Below are positions 18,004-25,788 of a DNA stretch of 64,000 bases, piece by piece. The notes under the pieces are model-generated. The model did not search any database and was not told the origin of the DNA. It saw only the letters and a list, made by a program, of their open reading frames with translations. This stretch comes from Halosimplex rubrum (GTDB taxonomy: Archaea > Halobacteriota > Halobacteria > Halobacteriales > Haloarculaceae): positions 2,108,001 through 2,172,000 of the forward strand of contig NZ_CP058910.1 of assembly GCF_013415885.1 (NCBI RefSeq). Reading direction: 5' to 3'. A program made the position numbers and the translations under genes. How positions within the stretch are numbered: the stretch's first letter is position 1; each line of letters begins with the position of its first letter.

Positions 18004-18465
18004 ATGATAGGCATCCTCAAGTCGATGGCAACGACGATGAAACACGCGCTCGACGGCGAGACGTTCACCGTCGAGTATCCCGAGACCCCGCCGGAAGTGA
18101 GTCCGCGCTTCCGCGGCGTCCACAAGTTCAGCCAGGAGCGCTGCATCTGGTGTCGCCAGTGCGAGAACGTCTGCCCGAACGACACCATCCAGATCGTCAC
18201 CGACGACCAGCGCAACGGCGAGCAGTACAACCTCCACATCGGCCAGTGCATCTACTGCCGCCTGTGCGAGGAGGTCTGCCCCGTCGACGCCATCCTGCTC
18301 ACGCAGAACTTCGAGTGGACCGCCGACACCAAAGACGAGTTCGTCCTCGACAAGGAACAGCTCAAGAACGTTCCCTGGTACAAGGACATCGACCCGCTCG
18401 AATCCCGTGAGCCTGACCGGGGCGGCTGGATCGGCGAAGGCGACGGCGAAGTGGACTATCAGTAA
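18004..18465 (+). CDS. nuoI: NADH dehydrogenase-like complex subunit I (2x[4Fe-4S])
   Basis: 153 residues. Two CxxCxxCxxxCP clusters are seen: CIWCRQCENVCP and CIYCRLCEEVCP, both intact. GGAGGTG lies 7 nt before the ATG. NuoI passes electrons to NuoB. In Halobacteria nuoJ1-J2-K-L-M-N normally follow immediately; here they are absent from the window and the gene is followed by a repeat-rich stretch with a second copy of its own 3' end. Confidence 0.97.
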   Translation: MIGILKSMATTMKHALDGETFTVEYPETPPEVSPRFRGVHKFSQERCIWCRQCENVCPNDTIQIVTDDQRNGEQYNLHIGQCIYCRLCEEVCPVDAILLTQNFEWTADTKDEFVLDKEQLKNVPWYKDIDPLESREPDRGGWIGEGDGEVDYQ

Positions 18466-18886
18466 GCGGCTGTCCGTTTCTACTGTCCGCGCGAACGGAG
18501 CGAGCGCGGTTCCCCGGACGCGAGCGAGCGAAGCGAGCGAGTCGTCCGGATTTTTCGCCCACGTTTTTCGAGTCGAGCGGGACCGGAGGTCCCGCTGACC
18601 GTGCGAGTGGGCGCCGAGCGCCCACGAGCAGAGAGCGGTTCCCGCAGGGAGCGTAGCGACCGAGGAAACCCGACGAGAAAAAGGTGGTGGCCGTCGACCC
18701 GCTCGAATCCCGTGAGCCGGACCGGGGCGGCTGGATCGGCGAAGGCGACGGCGAAGTCGACTACCAGTAGCCCGCCACTCGTTTTCTGTCCGCGCGAACG
18801 GAGCGAGCGCGGCGGTTTCTGCCCGCGAGCGCAAATGCGGCGTCGACCCAAATAGCGATAGGGCCTCGGCCCGAACACGACAGTAG
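18466..18886. repeat. Repeat-rich junction after nuoI
   Basis: 421 bp without an intact gene. The last ~75 bp of nuoI and the ~45 bp after it (including CTGTCCGCGCGAACGGAGCG at 18483 and 18786) recur with an offset of 303-305 bp. Between the copies lie several hairpins: CCGGAC...GTCCGG followed by ATTTTT (about 18514-18555, terminator-like), GGGACC...GGTCCC (near 18579-18593) and GTGGGCGC...GCGCCCAC (near 18607-18625). It reads as a partial tandem duplication plus haloarchaeal repetitive sequence. Confidence 0.7.
18696..18770 (+). pseudogene. Second copy of the nuoI 3' end
   Basis: The last ~24 codons of nuoI (from DPLESREPDRGG to GEVDYQ) are repeated with only a few silent changes and a TAG instead of TAA stop. 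There is no start or upstream nuoI sequence, so it is not a gene. It marks a duplication or recombination breakpoint. Confidence 0.85.
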
Positions 18887-19417
18887 ATGAGTGCAGATTC
18901 GCTCGACCTGTACGAGACCCAGCGGCGGACGCTGACAGTGCTGGTGAACGAGTACCAACAGCGCGATTCGCCGGTGAACTCGACCGTCCTCGCCGAGCGG
19001 ATGGACCGAACGCCGGGGACGATCAGGAACAAGATGCCCCAGCTGGAGTCGCTGGGTCTGGTCGAAGGCGTCGCGGGGCCCACCGGCGGATACGAACCGA
19101 CGGAGAAGGCGTTTCAGGTCCTGAATCGGGATCCGGACACCGAGCGCGAGCCGGTGACGGTCGCCCACGACTTCGAGCGCGTCGACGCGACCGTCGAGAG
19201 CGTCTCGTTCACGAACGTGAACCACCCGACGGACTGCCGGGCCTGGGTGGAGTTCCAGACGGCCATGCCGTCGCTCGAAGTCGGCGACCCCGTCGCCATC
19301 GGTCCGACCGCTCGGGCGGGCCTCGTCGTGGCCGGCGAAGTTCACACCACCAACGACACCGGCAACCGGATCTCGCTGACGATCAGTCGGATGGAGGCGC
19401 CGGTCACCGACGAGTGA
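18887..19417 (+). CDS. Helix-turn-helix regulator of the archaeal Rrf2/TrmB-like type
   Basis: 176 residues. Residues ~5-75 are a winged helix of a type common in archaeal regulators: ETQRRTLTVLVNEYQQRDSP, then VLAERMDRTPGTIRNKM and LGLVEGVAGPTGGYEPT as recognition helix and wing. Residues ~80-176 are a beta-rich domain (VESVSFTNVNHPTDCRAWVEF, VGDPVAIGPTARAGLVVAGEV) that may bind a ligand. Relatives often carry C-terminal CBS domains; here the second domain is different. Targets unknown. It directly follows the nuo breakpoint and shows no functional link to it. Confidence 0.8.
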   Translation: MSADSLDLYETQRRTLTVLVNEYQQRDSPVNSTVLAERMDRTPGTIRNKMPQLESLGLVEGVAGPTGGYEPTEKAFQVLNRDPDTEREPVTVAHDFERVDATVESVSFTNVNHPTDCRAWVEFQTAMPSLEVGDPVAIGPTARAGLVVAGEVHTTNDTGNRISLTISRMEAPVTDE

Positions 19418-19494
19418 GACCGCGATCGCTCACCGGTGGCCGTCAAAAAACATGAACTTTTATTATGGATCGGTGCTTCGGAGGAGATAGACCG

Positions 19495-19530
19495 ATGTCA
19501 CGGACGCCGCTCGTCGTAGCTGTACGCTGA
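19495..19530 (+). CDS. Possible 11-residue leader peptide
   Basis: A promoter-like TTTTATTATGG (about 19457-19467) is followed by GGAGGAGA and, 7 nt later, an ATG opening MSRTPLVVAVR and a TGA. A purine-rich Shine-Dalgarno with ideal spacing is uncommon in Halobacteria, so the start looks real even though the peptide is tiny. The next gene starts 58 nt after the stop. Confidence 0.3.
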   Translation: MSRTPLVVAVR

Positions 19531-19588
19531 TTCTCTCCCCAGACGGCGCCGTCCAGTTCGCCGACCGCCCTTCGACATCACACCGCAG

Positions 19589-19813
19589 ATGAGCACACAC
19601 GCGACCCCCGAGACCCGAGACGGATCGACAGCAGAGAGCACGTTCGGCGAGCCCGAGCCCAAGATCGAGGCCGACGCCGAGAGCGATTCGAGCGTCGACG
19701 AGCCGGCGCCGATGGACCCGTTCGACGCGCACGACGCGGCGGCGACGTTCGGGTCTTCGACCGAGCGGCTGCCCAACACGGTCGACGCGGAGAACGCGTA
19801 TCTGGGCCAGTAG
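19589..19813 (+). CDS. Small acidic protein of unknown function
   Basis: 74 residues, almost devoid of hydrophobic core, with nearly a quarter Asp/Glu (GEPEPKIEADAESDSSVDEP) and no Cys or Trp. Composition and codon use are haloarchaeal and the frame is bounded by a plausible promoter at ~19460, 125 nt upstream. Probably disordered. I do not recognise a family. Confidence 0.5.
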   Translation: MSTHATPETRDGSTAESTFGEPEPKIEADAESDSSVDEPAPMDPFDAHDAAATFGSSTERLPNTVDAENAYLGQ

Positions 19814-19905
19814 GAGAGGTATCGGTCCGGTCGGGGACCGAGAGCACCGTTCAGTTCGCGTTGTAAGCCCGATTTTCCGGCGGAGAGTCGCTCGCGGACC
19901 TCGCG

Positions 19906-20202
19906 TCACTGCATCGTGACGTAGGTGAGAAAGAGCAGCGCGAGGAACTGCAGGGCGCGGAGGACGACGACGGCCTGCTGGGCGACGGGGTCGGCGGCGT
20001 AGAGCATCTGCATGCTGAAGAAGTAGTAGATCGCGACGAGGTTCTCCAGCAGCATGACGCCGGCGAAGGCGAGCAGGCCGAGGATGAGGTTGGTGCCGAA
20101 CGTTCGGTAGTTACGCAGCCAGACGACGCCGAGCGCCACCAGTAACAGGGCGTTCAGCCCCGCGAGGGCGGTCGCAACGGTGAGCCAGGTTCCCATCGCC
20201 AT
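19906..20202 (-). CDS. Small membrane protein paired with a winged-helix regulator
   Basis: 98 residues with three membrane helices (~7-28, 35-60, 73-95). The start may be this ATG or the one two codons later. It begins 4 nt after the stop of the upstream winged-helix gene, so the two form an operon; small three-helix proteins beside ArsR-type regulators recur in Halobacteria (I believe as the DUF7521 group). Function unknown; it may sense or transmit a membrane signal to its partner. Confidence 0.75.
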   Translation of the reverse strand: MAMGTWLTVATALAGLNALLLVALGVVWLRNYRTFGTNLILGLLAFAGVMLLENLVAIYYFFSMQMLYAADPVAQQAVVVLRALQFLALLFLTYVTMQ

Positions 20203-20206
20203 GATA

Positions 20207-20482
20207 TCACTCGATTTGGTCGGTTATGGTCTCGAACTCCTCGCGGTGGCGGTCGAACCGGTCCGTGAGGAAGTACATCGCGCCGTAGTCGTCGCCGCCG
20301 CGCTCGACCACGTCGTGGTCCAACAGGACGTCGAGGTGGTGTCGCACGGTGTTGTAGTCCACGTCGAGTTCCTCGGCGAGCTGGTTGGCGTTGCGCGGCC
20401 GGTCGTCGATCAACCGGATGATCCGCGCCCGGTTCTCGCCGCCGCGCGTGCCGGCGAGCAGATACCAGAGTGCCTTCTCCAT
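20207..20482 (-). CDS. ArsR-like winged-helix transcriptional regulator
   Basis: 91 residues starting at MEKALWYLLAG. This start is preferred over one 27 codons upstream because CCTAAAT (minus strand, ~20516-20522) can serve as TATA box and the upstream residues are not conserved-looking. RARIIRLIDDRPRNANQLAEELDVDYNTVRHHLDVLLDHDVVERGG is a textbook winged helix. No metal-binding Cys. First gene of a two-gene operon with the small membrane protein. Confidence 0.85.
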   Translation of the reverse strand: MEKALWYLLAGTRGGENRARIIRLIDDRPRNANQLAEELDVDYNTVRHHLDVLLDHDVVERGGDDYGAMYFLTDRFDRHREEFETITDQIE

Positions 20483-20564
20483 CGACGCTCGTACCGTCCT
20501 GTCCTCCGCCTGCGATTTAGGCGTGCTGGTTCCTCCCACGAGCCCCGCGCGGCCGTCCGCCACC

Positions 20565-22172
20565 TCACCCCACGCTCCCCGGGTCGACCGTCCGACTCAC
20601 CCAGCCGGTCGCCCCGCTGGGGTAGGCGTCCCGCTCCGTCTCGGGCTGGACCGTCCCGGTGCCGTCCGTGGCGCGGACGACCACCTCGTGGCTGCCATCG
20701 GGCGGGTCGTAGGCGTAGCGCCACTGGCGCCAGGCGTCCGCGGCGTGTTCGGGCGGGTCGTCGACCGCGCCCGTCGGGCCGGGTAGCCGTTCGGTGAGCT
20801 CCGCGTCCGTCCAGGTGTCGCCGCCGTCGGTCGACACCTCGACGCGCTCGATGCCCCGGGTGCCCGCGTAGGCGTGGCCGCCGACCGCGAGTCGGCCGTC
20901 TTCGGTCCGGGCGGTCGCGTGGAGCTTGGCGACGGTCTCGACGGGACCGGTGCCGTGCCACCCCTTCCGTTCCCAGTAGCCGTCGGCCTCGCGTTCGAGG
21001 AACGCGATCTCGGTGATCCACTTGACGCTGATCTCCCCCCAGTGACCGGGGACGAGCAGGCGGACGGGCGCGCCGTGGCTCCGCGGGAGCGGCTCGCCGT
21101 TCATCCCCAGGGCGAGGAAGCCGGTCTCCAGCGCTTCGAGGGGGAACTCCTCGTAGTAGTCGTCCGCGGCCCGGACCATGACGCAGTCGCAGTCGGAATT
21201 CGGCTTCGCCTCCTCGATCAGCGGGGCGAGGGGGACGCCGCTCCAGACGGCGGTGTCCAGCTTCTTCCCGTTGAGCGACTCGCCGACGCAGCGGAGCGCG
21301 ACGAACCGGTGCTGGAACTCACGCTCGGCCAGATCGTCGTAGTCGTACGACGGCTCTTCCTCGACCTCGCCGGTGACCGACAGCGACCAGTCGGCGGCGT
21401 CGGGCGTCGGCGAGACCGAGCTGTAGGAGACGTTGAAGAAGCGCTCGCTGACGAGCGGCTCCAGCCCGTCGAACTCGAAGGTCCGCTCCGCCGCGGCGGC
21501 GAGCTGGTCGTCCGCGTCGAACGTCGGGACCTCGACGTCCCCGTAGATCGCGGGGTCGCTGCGCCGGCGGTCGCCGTCGCCGGTGTCGCCGCCGTTCGGG
21601 TCGCCACCGGCCGCTGCGGTCCCGTCGCGGCCGACGACGTACCCCAGGGCGCTCGCCCCGACTGCGGCACCGACGGCGGTTAGCACGCGTCGGCGTCCGC
21701 CGGACGGAGTCCGGGCCGCGGGTCCGCGGGACGCGGAGACGTCGGTCACGGCGAGGACGACGCCGGCGCCGACCGCCGCGCCGAGCGAGAGGACGGGTCG
21801 GCCCGTCAGCGCGGCCGTCACCCCCCAGACGAGCGCCGGGCCGCCCAGCAGCGGGACGACGCGCTCGTCGAGCCGCCGGCCAGCCGTGACCGCGACGACG
21901 ACCGCCTGCGCGTACAGTACCACGACGACCGCCCCCGCCATGGCGAGGTTGAGCTGCTGCCCGAGGTCGCCCAGCACCGTGATCGCGAAGGCGATCAGGA
22001 ACCCGGGCATCACCCGCGAGAGCGTGCTCTCGACCGGTGCGACGACGAACCCCGGTGCGAAGCCGACCGCGGCGAACGAGCCGAGCAACGCGGCCGTGCC
22101 CGCGGCGACGGCGATGGCGACCGTGCCGGCTCCCGGCGGATACCGGTCGGCCAGCGGCGTGTCTCCTGTCAT
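20565..22172 (-). CDS. Membrane-bound sulfite-oxidase-family molybdoprotein
   Basis: 535 residues; the ATG of MTGDTPLADR is chosen because CCTATCC lies ~28 nt upstream, while a GTG three codons earlier does not fit. Residues ~1-145 hold about five membrane helices; ~155-175 is another hydrophobic segment after GGRRRVLTAVG, resembling a Tat-type anchor. The rest is a sulfite-oxidase molybdopterin domain: RFVALRCVGESLNGKKLDTAVWSG with the Mo-ligand Cys, SHGAPVRLLVPGHWG, VKWI, and a C-terminal dimerisation domain (GGHAYAGTRGIERVEVSTDGG). There is no heme domain. The cofactor domain likely faces outside. Substrate unknown; Moco genes lie at 48-54 kb. Confidence 0.9.
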   Translation of the reverse strand: MTGDTPLADRYPPGAGTVAIAVAAGTAALLGSFAAVGFAPGFVVAPVESTLSRVMPGFLIAFAITVLGDLGQQLNLAMAGAVVVVLYAQAVVVAVTAGRRLDERVVPLLGGPALVWGVTAALTGRPVLSLGAAVGAGVVLAVTDVSASRGPAARTPSGGRRRVLTAVGAAVGASALGYVVGRDGTAAAGGDPNGGDTGDGDRRRSDPAIYGDVEVPTFDADDQLAAAAERTFEFDGLEPLVSERFFNVSYSSVSPTPDAADWSLSVTGEVEEEPSYDYDDLAEREFQHRFVALRCVGESLNGKKLDTAVWSGVPLAPLIEEAKPNSDCDCVMVRAADDYYEEFPLEALETGFLALGMNGEPLPRSHGAPVRLLVPGHWGEISVKWITEIAFLEREADGYWERKGWHGTGPVETVAKLHATARTEDGRLAVGGHAYAGTRGIERVEVSTDGGDTWTDAELTERLPGPTGAVDDPPEHAADAWRQWRYAYDPPDGSHEVVVRATDGTGTVQPETERDAYPSGATGWVSRTVDPGSVG

Positions 22173-22326
22173 GGTTCCCACTGGCGACTACCCACGGATA
22201 GGCGTTGTTCGAAAACCGCTCGGACTCTCTCTAGAATTCGTTCGGGTTGACCGGGCCCGCGGTCGGGACCGGCGAGGCGGACCGCCGGAGAACAAGGCTC
22301 AAGCGCCGCCGGTCCGAGGCGAGGAT

Positions 22327-22446
22327 ATGAGCGACGCCGGCGGCCGACCCTGTCCGATCTGCGAGCGGCCGATGACTCACCGTCACTGCAAGTACGTCTG
22401 TCCGGAACACGGCGTCGTCTACGACTGCGCGGACACCTTCTACTGA
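22327..22446 (+). CDS. 39-residue zinc-finger micro-protein
   Basis: MSDAGGRPCPICERPM then HRHCKYVCPEHGVVYDC. CPIC and the later Cys/His residues form one or two C4-type zinc knuckles, as in the many zinc-finger micro-proteins of Haloferax and relatives (I believe the HVO_2523-like group). The strongly conserved CPxHGVVYDC core and the short length argue it is genuine. Function unknown; related micro-proteins influence biofilm and swarming. Confidence 0.75.
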   Translation: MSDAGGRPCPICERPMTHRHCKYVCPEHGVVYDCADTFY

Positions 22447-22466
22447 GCGCCGGCCTCGGTCGCCTC

Positions 22467-23141
22467 CTACCGGACGTCGACGCCGAGGTCGTAGCGCTCG
22501 CGGACGACCCGGTAGGTCGGTCCGGCCAGCAGGAGCCCCGAGACGGCCGTCGCGGCGGCGACCAGGGCGATCCCCTGGTCGAGCCCCTCGACCGAGAGCG
22601 TGTGCATCGACGCGCCGGCGACGACGGCGCCGACGATCCAGGGCGTCTCGCCGACGAGCGTCCCAGCGAGGTACGTCCGCGGAGATATCCCGGAGAGCCC
22701 GGCCGCCGAGGAGATCACGTCCGACGGGATCGGGGCGAGTCGCGCGGCCACGAGCCCGCGGAAGCCGCCGGTCGCCGCGACCACGCGGTCGCCGACACCG
22801 GCCGTCCGTCCGAGGATCCCCTCGTCGGTCCGGAACCGGCGGGCGACCAGGAACGGCGTCGCCGTGGAGACGGCGAGCCCCGCGGCGGCGACCGGGACTC
22901 CGATCGCCACGCCGTAGACGTACCCGACCGTCAGCGAGAGCAGACTGACCGGCCACAGGACGAGCGGTCGGGCGACGTAGAGGACGGCGAGCACGGCGAG
23001 GAAGCGCCAGGGGTCGGCCGAGAGCGCGACGAGCGACTCGAGTACCGCGGCCGGCGAGAAGACCACCGCTCCGGCCGCGAGCGCCACGGCGACGGCCGCG
23101 AGGCCACCCACCTGCCGGCGCGTCGCTCGACTGACTGCCAT
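22467..23141 (-). CDS. TVP38/TMEM64 (VTT-domain) membrane protein
   Basis: 224 residues starting at MAVSRATRRQ; the longer frame upstream is arginine-rich and not protein-like for this organism. About six membrane helices. The VTT signature is visible: LSLTVGYVYGVAIGVPVAAAGLAVSTATPFLVARRF, then LAPIPSDVISSAAGLSGISPRTYLAGTLVG. The family (DedA superfamily) contains lipid scramblases and undecaprenyl-phosphate flippases. Specific substrate here unknown. Confidence 0.88.
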   Translation of the reverse strand: MAVSRATRRQVGGLAAVAVALAAGAVVFSPAAVLESLVALSADPWRFLAVLAVLYVARPLVLWPVSLLSLTVGYVYGVAIGVPVAAAGLAVSTATPFLVARRFRTDEGILGRTAGVGDRVVAATGGFRGLVAARLAPIPSDVISSAAGLSGISPRTYLAGTLVGETPWIVGAVVAGASMHTLSVEGLDQGIALVAAATAVSGLLLAGPTYRVVRERYDLGVDVR

Positions 23142-23252
23142 CGTTTCCGGTCCAGTCCCCGCCGGCACAAGTCTTGTGGTCGCCGCCACGCTTCGGGGGG
23201 ATCGCGGCCGGACCCGGAAACGCTTACTTCGCGGGCGACCCCACCGACGCAC

Positions 23253-23615
23253 GTGGACGACCGCGTCGAACTCGGCGTCGAGCTGCTCGCCCACCTCGAA
23301 CACGCCGAGCTGTCGCTGGCTGAGGCCGTCGACCGCATCGAGACCGTGACCAGCGACCCCGCGGTCACCCGCGAGATCTTAGAGACCGCCGAGCGTCGCG
23401 GGGTCATCGACCGCGAGGGCGACACCGTCGTCCCGACGACCGGCGACTACGTCAGTTTCGACGGTGGCGACGTGGTCAGCGAGGAGGGTGAGTTCACCTG
23501 CCAGCGCTGCGGCGCCGGCATCACGACGGGCTACTTCATCGAACTCGACGCCGGCGACCACGGGCCGTTCGGCTCCTCGTGTATCAGGAAAGTCACCGGT
23601 CGCGACGAGGACTGA
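23253..23615 (+). CDS. Small protein with winged-helix-like N-terminus and C-terminal Cys motif
   Basis: 120 residues starting with GTG; CTTACTT about 30 nt upstream supports a leaderless start. Residues ~1-60 are helical and resemble a winged helix (AVTREILETAERRGVIDREGDTV). Residues ~80-115 hold CQRCGAGITTGYFI and FGSSCIRKVTG, a knuckle plus a third Cys near a conserved GSSCIRKV tail, probably binding zinc. Widely seen in Halobacteria as an uncharacterised protein (possibly DUF5830). A regulator is the most likely role. Confidence 0.75.
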   Translation: MDDRVELGVELLAHLEHAELSLAEAVDRIETVTSDPAVTREILETAERRGVIDREGDTVVPTTGDYVSFDGGDVVSEEGEFTCQRCGAGITTGYFIELDAGDHGPFGSSCIRKVTGRDED

Positions 23616-23646
23616 CCGCCGCTCCGGACCCGCCCCGTACCGACCG

Positions 23647-25203
23647 CTACTCCGAGTCGCGCCGCTGGACCAGTTGCTTGAGCGCGCGGTGTTGCCGTTT
23701 GAGCAGTTCGTTCTGGCGGTCGACCGCGTCGGTCAGCTCGTCCAGCCGCTCGGCCATCGCCTCGAACTCCTCGCGCGTGACCGGCGCGGGCTCCGTCCCG
23801 TCGGCCGCCGTCGCCGTCGAATCCGCCGCCGAGCGCGGTGTCGATGCGTCGTCGGACCCCTCGGCGGCGTCCGCGGTCGCGGTGCGGTCGGCCGAGGCGT
23901 CGCCAGCCCGACCCCGGGTCGAGCCACCCGCCTGGCCCGCCGCGTCGGCCCGCTGGGTGCTTGCCTGCCCGGAGTCCCCCCGCTGAGAGGGGGGACCCCC
24001 GCCCGCTTGCCGGGAGCCCGCCTGCTGGGCGTCGGGAGGCGAGGTGTCGGTCGCCGCGCTGTCGGCCTCGCTCCGCCGGGCGTCCGCACCCGCGTTCGAC
24101 TCGGCGGTGTCGACCGGCTCCGGCTCGGGCGCCGATTCCGCGTTCGCCGGTTCGGCGCTCGAATCGGCTCGGTCGGGGGAGTCACCTCCCGCCGCTCTCC
24201 CGGCGCTCCCGTTCGGTCCCTGGCCGTCGTTCGGATCTGGGGACTCCGACGCGGTTCCTGCGTTCGCGTCCGACCCGCGAGTCGCCGGCTCGCTGGTCCC
24301 ACCGGCGTCGGCATCGGCGGTCCGGCCGCCCGCTGTGTCGGGCGACCGACCGGCGGTCGGGTCGGAGGACTGCCCGCTCGGCCGCTCGTCCGGCTCCCGG
24401 GGCGACCGTTCGGCCGAGCGGTCGTCGTCGACGAGTCGCTCGTCGGCGTCGACGGACTCGGTCAGCTCGGCCTCGTCGCTGACGAGCGGGTCGAAGTCGT
24501 CGCCGAACGAGAAGTCGTCGCCGCCGGCTTCGGTCGCGGAGTCGACGCCGCCCGCGTCCGCGTCGTCGGCGCCGACGACGCGGTTGAGCTCGTCGATGTT
24601 GGCCACGTCGTAGTAGTTAAAGAGCGCCCCTTCGAGCGTCTGCCGGACGACCGGCGCCTTGTCGTTGGGCACCTTGATCCGCTGGGGGCGACCGCCGACC
24701 GAGAGAGCGATGCTGGTGGCGACGCTGGCGCGTTCGAACTCCAGCCCCGTCACGTCGTCGTAGGCGTAGACCTCGTAGTCCTCGGACCAGACCTGGCTGC
24801 CGATGTGTTTGATCAGCCGCCCCTCGGCGATGATGAGCGTGAGTTCGCTGAACCGATAGACGCCGGCGAGCGACTCGCGGGCCTCGATGACGCCGTCGAG
24901 CTTGAGGACGCCCTCGAGGAACAGTTCGAGCACCTTCTCGCCGCGGTTCGCGGGGACGGTGAACGACTGCGTGCCGTCGATGTACTGCATGGTGAACTTC
25001 GTCTTGCGGCGGCCCTCCGAGACCGCGAGCTGTTCGATGTCGTGGGAGTACTCCTCGACCGCCTCGTCGCTGAGCAGGCCTTCGCCGCGGTAGACGAGCG
25101 TTCGCGTCGGTGTGAGACAGACCGCGTCCTCGTCGCCGAGCGAGACGCCGGCCTGGATCTCCTCGCCGTCGAGTGCCCCCTTGACGAGGTCCGGGATGTC
25201 CAT
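23647..25203 (-). CDS. Protein with two PH-like domains, disordered linker and C-terminal coiled coil
   Basis: 518 residues starting at MDIPDLVKGAL; TTTATG 26 nt upstream fixes the start. Residues ~10-105 and ~110-200 are two beta-rich PH-like units (CLTPTRTLVYRGEGLLSDE; SELTLIIAEGRLIKHIGSQ) as found in archaeal vesicle or membrane-associated short PH proteins. Residues ~215-470 are low-complexity, rich in Asp, Ser, Ala, Gly and Pro. The last ~45 residues (EEFEAMAERLDELTDAVDRQNELLKRQ) are a coiled coil. I believe Halobacteria carry this as DUF7115. No enzyme motif; a scaffold is likely. Confidence 0.78.
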   Translation of the reverse strand: MDIPDLVKGALDGEEIQAGVSLGDEDAVCLTPTRTLVYRGEGLLSDEAVEEYSHDIEQLAVSEGRRKTKFTMQYIDGTQSFTVPANRGEKVLELFLEGVLKLDGVIEARESLAGVYRFSELTLIIAEGRLIKHIGSQVWSEDYEVYAYDDVTGLEFERASVATSIALSVGGRPQRIKVPNDKAPVVRQTLEGALFNYYDVANIDELNRVVGADDADAGGVDSATEAGGDDFSFGDDFDPLVSDEAELTESVDADERLVDDDRSAERSPREPDERPSGQSSDPTAGRSPDTAGGRTADADAGGTSEPATRGSDANAGTASESPDPNDGQGPNGSAGRAAGGDSPDRADSSAEPANAESAPEPEPVDTAESNAGADARRSEADSAATDTSPPDAQQAGSRQAGGGPPSQRGDSGQASTQRADAAGQAGGSTRGRAGDASADRTATADAAEGSDDASTPRSAADSTATAADGTEPAPVTREEFEAMAERLDELTDAVDRQNELLKRQHRALKQLVQRRDSE

Positions 25204-25382
25204 GCGTGAGGTGTACCCGTCCGAGTGCATAAATCCGGGGGTGGGAACCCGACGGCCGGCCCGCGAGCGGACGCGCCCCGCCCCGAACCGATCACCGAAA
25301 CGACGGGACGGCGGGGCCGCGACGGCGGATCGTCGGCTGAGATGAGAAGGTTAAAGACCGACACCGCAGTATCCACGAGTGC

Positions 25383-25518
25383 GCCCGGGTGGCTTAGCTG
25401 GACATAGCGCCGCACTCATAGGGTTTCCTTGCGCGGCAGGCCGGCATGCCCCCACGAGGCCCGTCAGCCTCGGACCTGGGACATGCGGAGATCGAGGGTT
25501 CGGAGCCCTCCCCGGGCA
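25383..25518 (+). tRNA. Elongator tRNA-Met (CAT) with intron
   Basis: Acceptor arms GCCCGGG (25383) and CCCGGGC (ending 25517) pair perfectly, with discriminator A. The D arm is GCTTAGCTGGACATAGC, the anticodon arm CCGCA-CTCATAA-TGCGG once the intron is removed, the T arm GAGGG-TTCGGAG-CCCTC. Mature length is 74 nt. An intron in elongator tRNA-Met is known in Haloferax and relatives. Odd points: T-loop position 58 is G rather than the near-invariant A, and the 3' end of the gene is repeated downstream. Confidence 0.93.
25421..25482 (+). other. tRNA-Met intron (between positions 37 and 38)
   Basis: 62 nt between the anticodon-loop A37 and the A38 that precedes TGCGG. GC-rich and self-complementary, as expected for a tRNA intron excised by the archaeal splicing endonuclease. 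The bulge-helix-bulge motif was not worked out in detail. Confidence 0.75.
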
Positions 25519-25519
25519 T
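25497..25519 (+). repeat. att-like direct repeat, copy 1 (within tRNA-Met)
   Basis: 23 bp comprising the T-loop, 3' T stem and 3' acceptor arm of the tRNA plus one flanking base. An identical copy lies 144 bp downstream. tRNA 3' ends are favoured integration targets of archaeal tyrosine recombinases. Confidence 0.8.
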
Positions 25520-25640
25520 TCTCTACCGTCGCGAACCTCGTGTGAGCGGCAGCTACGCAAAATGCCCGGGCGGACGAAGAACCCACAGGTTCTGCGCGAA
25601 CGCGAGTGAGCGCAGAGCAGGAAAATCGAAGATTTTCCGT

Positions 25641-25663
25641 GGTTCGGAGCCCTCCCCGGGCAT
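25641..25663 (+). repeat. att-like direct repeat, copy 2
   Basis: Exact copy of the tRNA-Met 3' end, including the unusual G at T-loop position 58. Between the copies are a GGAAAATC-GAA-GATTTTCC hairpin (25620-25638) and a GC-rich inverted repeat, but no gene. It looks like the scar of an integrated element. Confidence 0.75.
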
Positions 25664-25788
25664 ACTTTCCGTCGCTCGTATCCGAGAGTGACGACTACAC
25701 GGCGAGGCGGTACGGAGAGTGGTAAAGCGATGCGGACGGGCGGCGCGCGGAACGCGGAGAAGTGTCGGATCGGGAGCGCGACCGTCGC

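Noticed and set aside
16737-18251. A 504-codon minus-strand frame opposite nuoCD/nuoH/nuoI
   Set aside because: Arg/Asp/His-rich shadow of well-supported genes with no own signals.
25519-25788. A small gene between the two tRNA 3' end copies or just after
   Set aside because: Only hairpins and short frames; no start signals or protein-like composition.
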